The notes: generated by a model from the sequence alone, not told the origin. Numbered from the stretch's first letter, positions 1-8,916 are shown. The stretch: DNA of 64,000 nucleotides from Pseudomonas sp. MWU13-2105 (GCF_023242315.1 NZ_JALLIY010000008.1:62001-126000); one strand, 5' to 3'. Translations and numbers: made by a program.

Positions 1-184
1 GCTGGTCTACTTCCTTTGCATCCTGGTGCGCGGACGTCTGATCGATGCCTACCCTTATTCCTTCATCGAAGTGGACACGCTCGGTTATCCCCAGGTGCTT
101 ATCAATGCCGGGGCGGTGCTGCTGGGATTCGTGCTGGTGTCACTGGCACTGATTGCCGTGGATCGCTGGCGCGCCCGGCGCTGA
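1..184 (+). CDS. Pr6Pr family membrane protein, C-terminal part
   Basis: Only the last 60 codons are in the window; the reading frame starts at base 2 and stops at TGA 182-184. The fragment shows the family signature seen in full in the two following paralogues: a YPYSFIEVD stretch, then LGYPQVLIN, one hydrophobic helix and a basic end at DRWRARR. The family consists of six-helix inner-membrane proteins with no assigned reaction. It is the first of three tandem copies, so the array may extend further upstream outside the window. Confidence 0.8.
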   Translation, partial: LVYFLCILVRGRLIDAYPYSFIEVDTLGYPQVLINAGAVLLGFVLVSLALIAVDRWRARR

Positions 185-204
185 CCGGCTGCCGTTGGTC
201 AGGA

Positions 205-251
205 CTGTCATTTCTGACAGTAGAGTCTTGTCCCACGTTCTTCTAGGGTTC
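205..251 (+). promoter_or_regulatory. Bipartite promoter-like element, copy 1
   Basis: CTGTCATTTCTGACAGTAGA (205-224) contains the dyad TGTCA-tttc-TGACA. It is followed after exactly 18 bases by CTAGGGTTC (243-251). The same two blocks with the same 18-base spacer recur at 8917-8963. The CTAG block lies 91 bases before the ATG of the next Pr6Pr gene. The layout resembles a -35/-10 pair or an operator plus -10, but I do not recognise the sigma factor or regulator. Confidence 0.5.
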
Positions 252-333
252 TGCTCAACAGACACCCTGTTCATGAGTACCCAATCGATTGGGGCTTTGC
301 CGTCGCAGGTGCCGCGTAGCCAGGAGCCAGGTC

Positions 334-987
334 ATGAGCGACGAGATGGTGTTGACGCAAAGCGGGGGTGGGATTGCCGTGAAACTCGCGGCAGTGCTGG
401 GATGGTTTGCCTTGATCCTCCAGCTTTATCTGATCCTGACATCGCGCTGGCAGGCCGGGAAAAGCTTGCTGGGTGGGGTGGATATCTTTTTCAGCTATTT
501 CACGGTGCTGACCAATACCCTCGTGGCGCTGGTGCTGACCTGTGCGGCGACGTCGGGGGATTCGGCGTTGCGGCGTTTCTTTCTCAAACCTTCGGTCCAG
601 GGCGGTGTAGCCGCCGCCATTGTGCTGGTCGGGCTGGCGTACAGCCTGCTGCTGCGCAATACCTGGAACCCCCAGGGCCTGCAGTGGGTGGCCGATGAAT
701 TGCTGCACGACGTGATGCCGGTGCTGTTTGTGATCTATTGGTGGTTCTGCGTGCCCAAGGGCACCCTGCACTGGAGCAATGTGTGGCCATGGCTGCTCTA
801 TCCGCTGGTCTATTTCATCTACGCCCTGGTGCGTGGCTACTTTGTCGGCTCCTATCCCTACCCCTTTATCGAAGTGGACCAGTTGGGTTATCCACAGGTG
901 TTTATCAATGCACTGATGGTACTGGTGGCCTTTGTGGTCATATCACTGGTGCTGATTGCGCTGGATCGGTGGCGCGGCAAGCGCTGA
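334..987 (+). CDS. Pr6Pr family membrane protein (second copy)
   Basis: A 217-residue hydrophobic protein with about six membrane helices, no signal peptide and a positively charged C-terminus (DRWRGKR). Conserved pieces shared with the copy at 1370 are [22 protein letters not shown] and LGYPQVFIN; acidic and aromatic residues near helix ends are the best preserved. The ATG at 334 is chosen because AGGAG sits 7 bases upstream. A longer frame back to a TTG at 289 has no ribosome-binding site. Function is unknown; the Pr6Pr name comes from family membership only. A promoter-like bipartite element lies 91 bases upstream. Confidence 0.8.
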   Translation: MSDEMVLTQSGGGIAVKLAAVLGWFALILQLYLILTSRWQAGKSLLGGVDIFFSYFTVLTNTLVALVLTCAATSGDSALRRFFLKPSVQGGVAAAIVLVGLAYSLLLRNTWNPQGLQWVADELLHDVMPVLFVIYWWFCVPKGTLHWSNVWPWLLYPLVYFIYALVRGYFVGSYPYPFIEVDQLGYPQVFINALMVLVAFVVISLVLIALDRWRGKR

Positions 988-1142
988 GCGAATGGTCATG
1001 TGGTGCATGCGCACAATTGTCAGAGTGGTCTTACACTCATTCCAGACATTGGACGCTTTGTTGTGGCCCACAGCTCTTCCCCCGGGCCCAAGGCTCGGCT
1101 AAGGTGCGCGGCTTCTTCCATTTCCTGACCTGAAGGCCTGGC

Positions 1143-1373
1143 ATGACGGCATCGAACAACAACCCTTTGCATGGCGTGACCCTGGAGCAGATCCTCAATG
1201 CCCTGGTGGCCCATTACGAATGGGAAGGGTTGGCGCAACGCATCGATATCCGTTGCTTCAAGAGTGACCCGAGCATCAAGTCGAGCCTGACCTTCCTGCG
1301 CAAGACACCATGGGCGCGGGAGAAGGTCGAGGCCCTCTATATCAAGCTGGCGCGTACCAAGCGCGAGCTGTGA
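1143..1373 (+). CDS. VF530-family small DNA-binding protein
   Basis: A 76-residue basic protein beginning [15 protein letters not shown] and containing [21 protein letters not shown], which I recognise as the VF530 (DUF2132) family; members have been described as small DNA-binding proteins. GAAGG lies 6 bases before the ATG. Its stop overlaps the next Pr6Pr gene in a GTGA junction, so the two are probably translated together. There is no direct evidence for a role, and its place between two membrane-protein paralogues may be a by-product of the duplication. Confidence 0.8.
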   Translation: MTASNNNPLHGVTLEQILNALVAHYEWEGLAQRIDIRCFKSDPSIKSSLTFLRKTPWAREKVEALYIKLARTKREL

Positions 1374-2044
1374 GCGCGGGACGCGCAGCGGTGCACGGTA
1401 CGGCGGCGAGTTCGGGCGGCTGGCGTCGGTCCCTGTTGCTGGGGGCGGCGTCGCTAGGCTGGGGCGGGCTGGCGATCCAGCTTTATCTGTTGCTGATTTT
1501 TCGCTGGCAGGTGGAGGCCAGCCTGATCGGCGGGTTGGTGACCTTCTTCAGTTTTTTCACCGTGCTGACCAATACCCTGGCGGCGACAGTGCTGACCTGC
1601 GCGGTGACCTCGCGGGACTCGGCGGGCAGGCGCTGGTTGCTCAAACCGGCGGTGCAGACCGGCGTGACGGCGAGCATCGTGGTGGTCGGGTTGGCCTACA
1701 ACCTGCTACTGCGCCATCTGTGGCATCCCCAAGGGTTTCAATGGTTGGCCGATGAATTACTGCATGACGCGATGCCGCTGCTGTTCGTGGTCTATTGGTG
1801 GTGTTGCGTGAAGAAGGGCACCTTGCGGCTGTGGGATGGGTTGCCCTGGGCGATCTACCCCGTGGTCTATTTCGCCTATGTGCTGTTGCGCGGACATTTG
1901 ATCGGGGTGTACCCGTATCCCTTTTTCGATGTGGACAAGCTGGGTTATCCACAGGTGTTTATCAATGCCGGGCAGATTTTGCTGGGGTTTATGTTGGTGT
2001 CGGGGCTGTTGATTGCGCTGGATCGTTGGCGGGGCGGCAGGTAG
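1370..2044 (+). CDS. Pr6Pr family membrane protein (third copy)
   Basis: A 224-residue six-helix membrane protein, clearly paralogous to the gene at 334 (shared [34 protein letters not shown] and DRWRG). The start is taken as GTG 1370, which overlaps the TGA of the VF530 gene; a GTG at 1391 is an alternative. An upstream ATG at 1310 lies deep inside the VF530 gene and is unlikely. Divergence from copy two is spread along the protein, which suggests an old duplication. Function is unknown. Confidence 0.78.
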   Translation: MSAGRAAVHGTAASSGGWRRSLLLGAASLGWGGLAIQLYLLLIFRWQVEASLIGGLVTFFSFFTVLTNTLAATVLTCAVTSRDSAGRRWLLKPAVQTGVTASIVVVGLAYNLLLRHLWHPQGFQWLADELLHDAMPLLFVVYWWCCVKKGTLRLWDGLPWAIYPVVYFAYVLLRGHLIGVYPYPFFDVDKLGYPQVFINAGQILLGFMLVSGLLIALDRWRGGR

Positions 2045-2067
2045 GTCGGCAGCGTCTGTACTGACGC

Positions 2068-2162
2068 CTTCGTGGGCAAGCTCCGCTCCCACAGCCTTGT
2101 GTCATTCACCGATCTTGCATGCGACACAGCATTAATTGTGGGAGCGGAGCTTGCCCGCGAAG
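2068..2162. repeat. Inverted pair of REP palindromes
   Basis: CTTCGTGGGCAAGCTCCGC (from 2068) and GCGGAGCTTGCCCGCGAAG (to 2162) are inverted copies separated by about 45 bases. This is the common Pseudomonas REP doublet. It lies between convergent genes, where it may form a hairpin in either transcript. A near-identical pair is found at 42631-42730. Confidence 0.85.
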
Positions 2163-2200
2163 AGGCCCTTGAGCTTTGCATCAACCTCTCTGTTGTCTGA

Positions 2201-2977
2201 TCAGTCTTCGGCGCTGTCCAGCTTCCAGTAGCCGACCGCTTTGAGAAACTCCTCGTTCAAACCATGGCTGCCCAATAACACCTTGCGGATCTTGCGTGAC
2301 AACGCCGCTTCGGTCGCCACCCAGGCATACAGGCTGCCTTCGGGGATGCTCAATTGTTCGACGGTGCGCAGCAGATCCTGCTCCGGGGCATCGCGTCTTA
2401 CCCAGCTCACCTCGACCTGCGCCGGGCTCTGCAATGCCTGCTGCTCCCCGACATTCTCAACTTCGATCACCACCCGCGCCCGCCGATTGGCCGCCAGGCC
2501 TTCCAGGCGTCGGGCGATGGCCGGCAACGCGGTTTCGTCGCCGATCAGCAAGTAGCTGTCAAAGATATCCGGCACCACCATCGAACCTCGCGGGCCGCCG
2601 ATAGTGAGGAACTGGCCGGGCGCGGCCTGGGCCGCCCAGGTCGCGGCGGGGCCGTCGCCGTGGAGGACGAAATCGAGGTCCAGTTCGCCACTTTCCAGGT
2701 CATGACGCCTTGGGGTGTAGTCCCGCATGGCCGGCATAGGGCCATTGTCCCTGGCCCCCAGCACCATGGTTTCCAGCGCAGCCTGTTCGGCGGCGTTCTG
2801 TGGGAAAAACACTTTCACATGGTCGTCCGTGCCCAGGCTGATAAAACCCGCCAGCTCCGGTCCGCCCACGGTGATGCGGCGCATGCGCGGGGTGAGGTCG
2901 ACGACCCGCAGCACCTCCAGGCGGCGACGCTTGATTTCGTGCATGACGCGATGAATCCCTTGTGTCGCTGCATTCAT
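2201..2977 (-). CDS. yqjH: Siderophore-interacting ferric reductase (YqjH-like)
   Basis: A 258-residue cytoplasmic flavoprotein of the siderophore-interacting family, which uses FAD and NADPH to reduce ferric siderophores and release iron. The FAD-binding motif RDYTPR is at 85-90 with DFVLHG at 102-107. The nucleotide-binding motif GDETALPA is at 146-153, and the family C-terminus GYWK is at 249-252. The length is normal. Its ATG overlaps the stop of the PadR-type regulator upstream (shared bases 2974-2977), so regulator and reductase form one operon. In E. coli the same pair is divergent. Confidence 0.9.
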   Translation of the reverse strand: MNAATQGIHRVMHEIKRRRLEVLRVVDLTPRMRRITVGGPELAGFISLGTDDHVKVFFPQNAAEQAALETMVLGARDNGPMPAMRDYTPRRHDLESGELDLDFVLHGDGPAATWAAQAAPGQFLTIGGPRGSMVVPDIFDSYLLIGDETALPAIARRLEGLAANRRARVVIEVENVGEQQALQSPAQVEVSWVRRDAPEQDLLRTVEQLSIPEGSLYAWVATEAALSRKIRKVLLGSHGLNEEFLKAVGYWKLDSAED

Positions 2978-3564
2978 AGCGATTTCTCCTGAGCGGAAGG
3001 GGAAGTGCCCGGACCGTCGACGATGGCCTTGGCGGTGTCGTTCAGCAGGTCGCGAACCCGCAGGATTTCTTCCGGGCTCCAGCGACCGTTGTGCAGTTGC
3101 AGGGCGTGGCGCAGGTTGTGCACCGCTTCGTGGATTTCCAACGGCCGTTCATGGCCGCGCAGCGAACGCTTGCTGACATCGATGCGCATGCGCACGCCAT
3201 CGAGGGCCACGGCCTGTTCGAGCAGGGACTGGCGTCCGGTGTCGGTCACGCAATAGCGCTTTTTCCCGCCAGCGGCGTCGCCGAGGATCAGTTCGCTTTC
3301 TTCAAGGAAGGTCAGTGTCGGGTAGATCACGCCGGGGCTCGGGCTGTAGGCGCCGTCAAACATGCCTTCGATCTGGCGGATCAGGTCGTAGCCGTGGCAC
3401 GGCTGTTCGGCAATCAGCGCCAGCAGCAACAGCTTCAGGTCGCCGGGGGCGAAGACCCGCGGCCCGCGTCCGCCGCGCTCACGACCGGGGCGACGTTCGA
3501 AACCGTCATGGCCATCGCCGAACTCCCGGGGAGGGTGACGATGGTGGGGGTGTTCCTCTCTCAT
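2974..3564 (-). CDS. yqjI: PadR-family repressor with His-rich N-terminus (YqjI-like)
   Basis: A 196-residue protein. Residues 1-20 hold five histidines (5, 7, 8, 10, 19), followed by an Arg/Gly-rich linker and then a PadR winged-helix domain from about residue 40 containing CHGYDLIRQIE, SPSPGVIYPTLTFLEE and GGKKRYCVT. E. coli YqjI has the same layout and is a nickel-responsive repressor of yqjH and of itself, so metal control of the downstream reductase is the natural inference. The N-terminus here is shorter and lacks the Cys-rich part I recall in YqjI. A perfect palindrome lies just upstream of the start. Confidence 0.85.
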   Translation of the reverse strand: MREEHPHHRHPPREFGDGHDGFERRPGRERGGRGPRVFAPGDLKLLLLALIAEQPCHGYDLIRQIEGMFDGAYSPSPGVIYPTLTFLEESELILGDAAGGKKRYCVTDTGRQSLLEQAVALDGVRMRIDVSKRSLRGHERPLEIHEAVHNLRHALQLHNGRWSPEEILRVRDLLNDTAKAIVDGPGTSPSAQEKSL

Positions 3565-3583
3565 TTCTCTTTCTCCTGTCTAG

Positions 3584-3611
3584 TTAAGATATACCTTAAG
3601 ATATATCTTAA
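3584..3611. promoter_or_regulatory. Probable PadR/YqjI operator
   Basis: TTAAGATATATCTTAA (3596-3611) is a perfect 16-base palindrome, preceded by the half-repeat TTAAGATATA at 3584-3593. The block sits 20-47 bases upstream of the yqjI-like start, where a repressor would cover the promoter. Local AT content is far above the surroundings. Binding by the adjacent regulator is inferred from position and symmetry. Confidence 0.7.
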
Positions 3612-3763
3612 TCGTGCGGCAAGAAAAAATGACGAACGGGCACTCAGCGTATAGGCGCTTATCTGCCTGCCAGGCTGGGTGTGTTTTCTGTTTGTTTCTG
3701 AGGATTTCCCCTACGTGAATCGAAGAAAAGCACTCTAATCAAGGGCCGGGACAGCTCTTTACC

Positions 3764-4318
3764 ATGCCGCCTTGTGTCAAAAAGGCGGGACTTATGGTGT
3801 CCAGTTTCTTGTTGGGAGCGCTTCTCTGGGTGTCACCGGGCCTGTTCCTGTCGGCTCATGCATCCCTCGATGCGGCAAAACCGCGGTTATCGGCAAAGGT
3901 GGCCCAGGGGCTGCGGCCCAAGGCCGCGCCGGCGCCCATCGACAACGTCGTTGGCCGGGCCCATGAGCTGATCGGCACGCCCTACCGCTGGGGTGGGATG
4001 TCGGTCAACGGCTTCGATTGCAGCGGCTTGCTGGTCTACCTGTTCCAGCAGGAAGCCGATATCAAGTTGCCGCGCACCACTGTCGCCATGCGCCGCTCCA
4101 ACGCCAGGACCATCGAGCGGAAAAACCTCAAGCCCGGCGATGCGGTGTTCTTCCGGCGCAATGGGCAAAACACCGTCAATCATGTCGGGCTCTATATCGG
4201 CGGGGGCAAATTCATTCATTCGCCACGCAGCGGCAAGACGGTGCGCATCGATTCCCTCAGCAACAGCTACTGGAAAAAGAGCTACACCCTCGCCAAGCGT
4301 TTTCATACTTCCCGCTGA
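3764..4318 (+). CDS. NlpC/P60 (C40) cell-wall peptidase
   Basis: A 184-residue secreted protein: a signal-like hydrophobic segment (about 11-33), then an NlpC/P60 domain from about residue 60. Catalytic Cys86 lies in FDCSGLL, His140 in VNHVGLYIG and His152 in FIHSPRSG, giving the full Cys-His-His triad. The family cleaves peptide stems of peptidoglycan in the periplasm. Start ATG 3764 is used; ATG 3794 (MVSSFL) would also keep a signal sequence. The gene is convergent with the penicillin-binding protein gene 16 bases downstream. Confidence 0.88.
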   Translation: MPPCVKKAGLMVSSFLLGALLWVSPGLFLSAHASLDAAKPRLSAKVAQGLRPKAAPAPIDNVVGRAHELIGTPYRWGGMSVNGFDCSGLLVYLFQQEADIKLPRTTVAMRRSNARTIERKNLKPGDAVFFRRNGQNTVNHVGLYIGGGKFIHSPRSGKTVRIDSLSNSYWKKSYTLAKRFHTSR

Positions 4319-4334
4319 GTTTTCTCTCCAGCCG

Positions 4335-7300
4335 TCATGGCGTTTGCGCGACCTTCTGCGCGGAGCACAAGGTGCTGCTACCCGGTTGCAGGTAAGGCGT
4401 CAGGATCGGTGCCATGCCCTTGAGCACCTGCACCGGCAAGGCCGAGGTGAATTTGAACGACTCGGCCGAGCGCCCCGGCACGAACGCGGTCAGGGTGCCG
4501 AAGTGATGGTCGCCGATGTAGAACACAAAGGTCGCCGTGCGGTTGATCGACTTCGAACTCAGGACCCGACCACCGGAGCCGATGGCCTCGATGCGGTTGT
4601 CGCCGGTACCGGTTTTCCCACCCATGGCCAGTGGTGTGCCGTCCGGCTGTTTGAAGCTGCCGGAGACCCGCCGCGCGGTGCCCGCATCCACCACTTGTGA
4701 CAAGGCCTCGCGCAACGCCGTGGCCACCTCCGACGGCATCACCCGCTTACCTTTGCCCGGATCGTTGACCAGGCGGGTTTCGTAAGGCGTGCCGGCAGCG
4801 AAGTGCAGGCTGTCGATGCGCAGGGTCGGCATGCGCACGCCGTCGTTGAGGATGATCCCCACCAGTTCGGCCAGGGCCGCCGGCCGGTCGCCGGAACTGC
4901 CGATGGCGGTGGCCAGTGACGGCACCAGGTGATCGAAGGGGTAGCCGACCTGTTGCCAGCGCTGATGGATATCGAGGAAGGCTTCGATCTCCAGCATTAC
5001 CCGGATCCGGCTGTCGCGGGCGCTCTTGTGCTTGCTTTTGAACAGCCAGCCATAGACTTCCTGGCGTTCGAATTCACTGGCGGCCACCACCTGGCTGAAG
5101 TGCGCCTGGGGGTTGTTCAACAGGTAGCCGAGCAGCCACAGATCCAACGGGTGAACCTTGGCGATAAAGCCCTGGTCGGGCAGGTCGAAGGTACCGGGGC
5201 CGTAGCTCTTGTAGAGTTTGGCCAGGCGTTCATCGGTGACTTTCTCGGTTTTCAGGTGGGCCCGGACGAAGGCATTGAAGGCTGCTTGCGGGGCGTCCGG
5301 CAGCAGGTAGCGGTGCACGGCGGCGAGGCGAATCGGTGTCGGGTGCATGCCGTCGAGGAAGGTATCCAGGCGTTCCTGGGACGTCTTGTTCTGGTACTTT
5401 TTCCAGAAGCGCAGCATGAAGGCGGTGCCTTCGCGGTCGGCGAAGCGTGCCAGGTATTCCTGGCGACGCGGCTCGCTGTCGTCCTTGAGCAACTCGGCAC
5501 TGTTGTTCGGGCCCTGGTAGGTGCTGTAGCGCACAAGGTCGCGCATCAGGCGGATAAACGGCAGGTTGATCGACTCGCGCAGCGCTTCGCGCAAGGTCGG
5601 GCTGCGGCCGTTGTCTTCCTTGCGGAAGTTGTGGAAGTGGTGCAGGCCGCCACCGGTAAAGAAGCTTTCGCCGGGGTTGGCCGAGTATTGCCGGTTAAGG
5701 GCGGCGTCGAGCATTTTCGGCAACGAGCGGTCGCTGTTCTGCGCCAGGTAATCCACCGCCCAGCGGGTGATCGGGTCCTGGGCGTCATTCGCCACTTTCT
5801 TCAGTTCGGCGGGTGACTGGTTGCCATAACGGTCGTGCAGTTCGGAAATGATCTGCAGGTAGCTGGTCAGCACCCGCAGTTTCGCGGTGGAGCCCAGTTC
5901 GAGCTTGCTGCCTTCGTTGATGTCGAAGGGTTGGTCGGTACTGTCGGTCTGCACCCGCACCCGCGCGCTGTCGGGGGTGAGTTCGAAGAGGGTGAAGCTG
6001 TAGCGCACCTGTTGCGTGCTGGTCGGTGTCAGCAGGTGTTCGCCCAGCAGGCCCAGAGATTTGGCGAACTCCGGGTCGGCCAGGCGCTTGAGGTAGTCGC
6101 TGGCCTGGCTTTGCAGGTCCGACTGCAAGGTGCTGGTGGCCGAGAGGTCGAGGCGGTCGAGGTCGTAGAGCGGGCGGTCGAGCATGGCGGACAGGCGACT
6201 GCGGGCCACGCTTATGCCCTTGTTCGACTCCACCGGCTGGATCGTCGGCTCCTGCTGCCAGTCGCGGTAGGTCACCTTGCTGGCCAGCGCCGCGGCGGCC
6301 AGGGGGCCGTCGATCACCGCGTTCTGGGCCAGCAGGCGGATATGACTGTCGGTCAGGTCGGCCAACTCGCCACGCCCACGGGCCAGGTAATGAGAGGGAC
6401 GCCGCTGGGCAATCATCAACGACAGCACTTCCCGCAGGGCCAGGCCGCGTTGGGCCAGGCTCAGGGGATCGCTGGCCACGCTGTTCAGGCGGGCGTTGAC
6501 CTGGGTGAAGTCGGCGCCATACCAGACCCGCAAGCCTTCCGCCATGCCATGCACCTCGCCATGGCCGGGTACGGCCGACAAGGGCACGCTGTTGAGGTAG
6601 TCGCGCACCACATCCTTGCGCGCTTCCAGGGTTTGCGGCCCGCCCTGATAGGCGCGCACGCTGGCGGAAATCATCTGCCGGATCTTTTCGCCGCCGGAGA
6701 GGGTCAGGCCGTCCGGCGAGTGCCGGTATTTTTCCAATTGGGTTGCCAGGGTGCTACCGCCGGCGGTTTGGCCGCCAATGTGCAGGACCTTGGTGATCTG
6801 CGACAGCACGGCCTTGCCGAAGCGCGGCCAGTCCACGGCCGGGTTGGCTTCGGGCTGTTTCGGGTCGAGCAGGTCACGGTTCTCGATGAACAGCAGGCTG
6901 CTGACCACCAACGGCGGAATGGCTTCGAAGCTCGCATACAGCTGTTGCGGGTAGTCGTAATGGTAGACATCACCCCCGCGGCAATCGGTGATCGATAGTC
7001 CGGCCTGGATTTTCTCCTTGTACGGCACGAAGAAGCCGTGCTGGCTGTAGTCCAGCAGTGCCGGGGAGAAGCGGGCCTGGGCCTCGATCTGGTAGTTGCG
7101 TTTCAGCAGGCGTGGCAGGAATTCGCCGAGGGCGCTGTAGCCCAGGCGTTTGTCGAAAGGTCCGTCACCGGGATAGAGCATCGAGTCGCTGGGGCCGGGC
7201 GCCAGCGAATAGCTGAGGTCGGCGGCAAGACGGCTGAACTCGCGGGCCTGGATTTTCGAGCTGCGCATCTCCCGCGAGGCGGCAAACCCCAGCAGCACCA

Positions 7301-7451
7301 GGGCAATCAGCAGCACGAGCCAGAACAGCCGCCACCACAGCCTGCGCTTACGCGGTTTTCTCGGTAATGGCGCTTCATCCTCCCTGTTGGCTGGCGCCAC
7401 AGTGTTACTCGAATCGGATTGCCATAAAGCGCCCATAGTCGATTCATCCAT
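4335..7451 (-). CDS. Large class A penicillin-binding protein (GT51 plus transpeptidase)
   Basis: A 1038-residue protein with one N-terminal anchor helix (about 38-58) after a basic stretch. The glycosyltransferase-51 domain has its catalytic Glu190 in FIENRD and GGSTLATQLEK at 231-241. The penicillin-binding domain has STAK at 521-524, SIN at 627-629 and KTGT at 946-949, so both activities look intact. It would polymerise and cross-link peptidoglycan in the periplasm. It is longer than PBP1a/1b (about 800-850 residues), and the GT and TP motifs are separated by a long non-canonical linker. It is probably an accessory enzyme, not the housekeeping PBP1. Confidence 0.85.
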   Translation of the reverse strand: MDESTMGALWQSDSSNTVAPANREDEAPLPRKPRKRRLWWRLFWLVLLIALVLLGFAASREMRSSKIQAREFSRLAADLSYSLAPGPSDSMLYPGDGPFDKRLGYSALGEFLPRLLKRNYQIEAQARFSPALLDYSQHGFFVPYKEKIQAGLSITDCRGGDVYHYDYPQQLYASFEAIPPLVVSSLLFIENRDLLDPKQPEANPAVDWPRFGKAVLSQITKVLHIGGQTAGGSTLATQLEKYRHSPDGLTLSGGEKIRQMISASVRAYQGGPQTLEARKDVVRDYLNSVPLSAVPGHGEVHGMAEGLRVWYGADFTQVNARLNSVASDPLSLAQRGLALREVLSLMIAQRRPSHYLARGRGELADLTDSHIRLLAQNAVIDGPLAAAALASKVTYRDWQQEPTIQPVESNKGISVARSRLSAMLDRPLYDLDRLDLSATSTLQSDLQSQASDYLKRLADPEFAKSLGLLGEHLLTPTSTQQVRYSFTLFELTPDSARVRVQTDSTDQPFDINEGSKLELGSTAKLRVLTSYLQIISELHDRYGNQSPAELKKVANDAQDPITRWAVDYLAQNSDRSLPKMLDAALNRQYSANPGESFFTGGGLHHFHNFRKEDNGRSPTLREALRESINLPFIRLMRDLVRYSTYQGPNNSAELLKDDSEPRRQEYLARFADREGTAFMLRFWKKYQNKTSQERLDTFLDGMHPTPIRLAAVHRYLLPDAPQAAFNAFVRAHLKTEKVTDERLAKLYKSYGPGTFDLPDQGFIAKVHPLDLWLLGYLLNNPQAHFSQVVAASEFERQEVYGWLFKSKHKSARDSRIRVMLEIEAFLDIHQRWQQVGYPFDHLVPSLATAIGSSGDRPAALAELVGIILNDGVRMPTLRIDSLHFAAGTPYETRLVNDPGKGKRVMPSEVATALREALSQVVDAGTARRVSGSFKQPDGTPLAMGGKTGTGDNRIEAIGSGGRVLSSKSINRTATFVFYIGDHHFGTLTAFVPGRSAESFKFTSALPVQVLKGMAPILTPYLQPGSSTLCSAQKVAQTP

Positions 7452-7582
7452 TCACGCAGATTGATCGCACTTGCCTGAAGCTTAGACGCTGCTTGGGGTC
7501 AGCGAAAAATATGTGAAGTGGGTCAGATTTTCTTGCTGGTCATCAGTCCAGGCGTGAGCGCCGCAATGCCTCGTCGTCCTTA

Positions 7583-8710
7583 TCAGGCGATCGCTACTTG
7601 CGTGGGCCGCTGCAGTTGCTTGTTGAACGCCAGCCAGCCGGCTAGCGTCGCCATCAGCAGCACCCCCAGCAATGCGCTGAAAATCCGCACCGGCAAACCA
7701 TCCCCGGCCTGGGCATTGAGCATGTCCGCCAACGGCGCCAGCAGCACGCCGAAGCAGAACACCTCCAGCGAGTAACGGCCCATCCGACAACCTTGCCGGG
7801 CCAGCCAGTGATCCAGCCAGCGTCCATTGGGCAACAGATTTGACAGCACATAGGCCAGCGCCAGGAAATGCAGCAGGCGTGCCGGCGACAGGTTGGTCTT
7901 GCTGATCGGGTAGAGCCATTCGCTCAGTAGCTCGGGCATGAAGGCGTCGTGCACCTGCGGCCATTTCCACGACAGGGCGATCACCGCGCAGGCCAGCAGG
8001 TAGACCGCACAGGCCAGGAACAGCGGTCGGCGTGGCAACGGGCGGAGTTCCTGGCGCTTTTCTCGTTGGCCATGGATTGCCGCCGCGCCACCGAGCACGA
8101 ACAACAATTGCCAGGCCATGGGGTTGAAGAACCATACGCCGCCCTCCTGGGCGGCCAGGTTCCACTGGAACCAGGGCGCCAGCAGGTACAGCAGCACCGA
8201 CAGGCCGACCACGTATTCGGCCTTGTGCAGCAGCATCGGCAGGATCAGCGGCAAACCGAGCAGCAGCAGGATATACAGCGGCAGGGGATCCATCAGGTTG
8301 GGTTTGAAGCGCAATAGCAGTTCGTCCACCAGCGCCTGCTGTGGATGGGTAAGGAAATACTGCAAGCCCATTTCCTGTATCAGGTCACGGGTTTCCACCT
8401 GGCTGTTGGCAAAGAACACGATGCCCATCAGCAACGCCAGCAGGAAGATGTGCACCACATAAAGTACCCAGGCCCGGCGCAGGATATGCAAGCTGGCGAC
8501 CAGAAAGCCGTCACGGCGGGCGATCTTGCCGTAGGCCAGGATCGCCGCGTAGCCGGCGAGAAAGACAAAGATCTCCGCCGCGTCGCTGAAACCGAAATTG
8601 CGCACGGTGAAATGGGCGAGTGGGTTCTGCGGCACGTGATCCCAGAAAATGAAGATCAGCGCCACTCCCCGGAAAAAATCGATGCGAAGGTCGCGTCCGT
8701 TGGATATCAC
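7583..8710 (-). CDS. opgC: OpgC-like membrane acyltransferase
   Basis: About ten transmembrane helices and the family opening RDLRIDFFRGVALIFIFWDH followed by FGFSDAAEIFVFLAGY, as in OpgC/MdoC, which adds succinyl groups to periplasmic glucans in E. coli. The start is taken as GTG 8710 (375 residues, close to the 385 of E. coli OpgC) because AAGAG lies 7 bases upstream and homologues begin just before RDLRIDFF. A longer frame back to ATG 8836 adds 42 unconserved residues. No glucan synthase genes (opgGH) are adjacent, so the acceptor is uncertain. Confidence 0.8.
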   Translation of the reverse strand: MISNGRDLRIDFFRGVALIFIFWDHVPQNPLAHFTVRNFGFSDAAEIFVFLAGYAAILAYGKIARRDGFLVASLHILRRAWVLYVVHIFLLALLMGIVFFANSQVETRDLIQEMGLQYFLTHPQQALVDELLLRFKPNLMDPLPLYILLLLGLPLILPMLLHKAEYVVGLSVLLYLLAPWFQWNLAAQEGGVWFFNPMAWQLLFVLGGAAAIHGQREKRQELRPLPRRPLFLACAVYLLACAVIALSWKWPQVHDAFMPELLSEWLYPISKTNLSPARLLHFLALAYVLSNLLPNGRWLDHWLARQGCRMGRYSLEVFCFGVLLAPLADMLNAQAGDGLPVRIFSALLGVLLMATLAGWLAFNKQLQRPTQVAIA

Positions 8711-8916
8711 GGGAAAACTCTTGGGCGAATGTTGGATAGGGCTGTTGTGGCTGTAAGAAATTGAACGTCGCACGGCGGCGTGCAGGTTGGCGTGAATGGG
8801 GGGGAATTGCAAAGTAGGGGTATTACTGAATGTCACCAGTTTGTGCGTCGGTCAGCCCGATGCCGTTTGCCGAGTCTGGCGGGTGTCCTGGCCAGAGACG
8901 ATTAACTCGTCTGTAC

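Noticed and set aside
289-333. TTG start extending the second Pr6Pr gene
   Set aside because: No ribosome-binding site, and the extra 15 residues are not shared with the paralogues; AGGAG marks ATG 334.
1000-1045. Third copy of the bipartite element before the VF530 gene
   Set aside because: Only TTGTCAGA resembles the motif; the 18-base spacing and the CTAG block are missing.
4929-5816. 295-codon plus-strand open frame opposite the penicillin-binding protein
   Set aside because: The minus-strand gene has all GT51 and transpeptidase motifs in frame, so this is a shadow.
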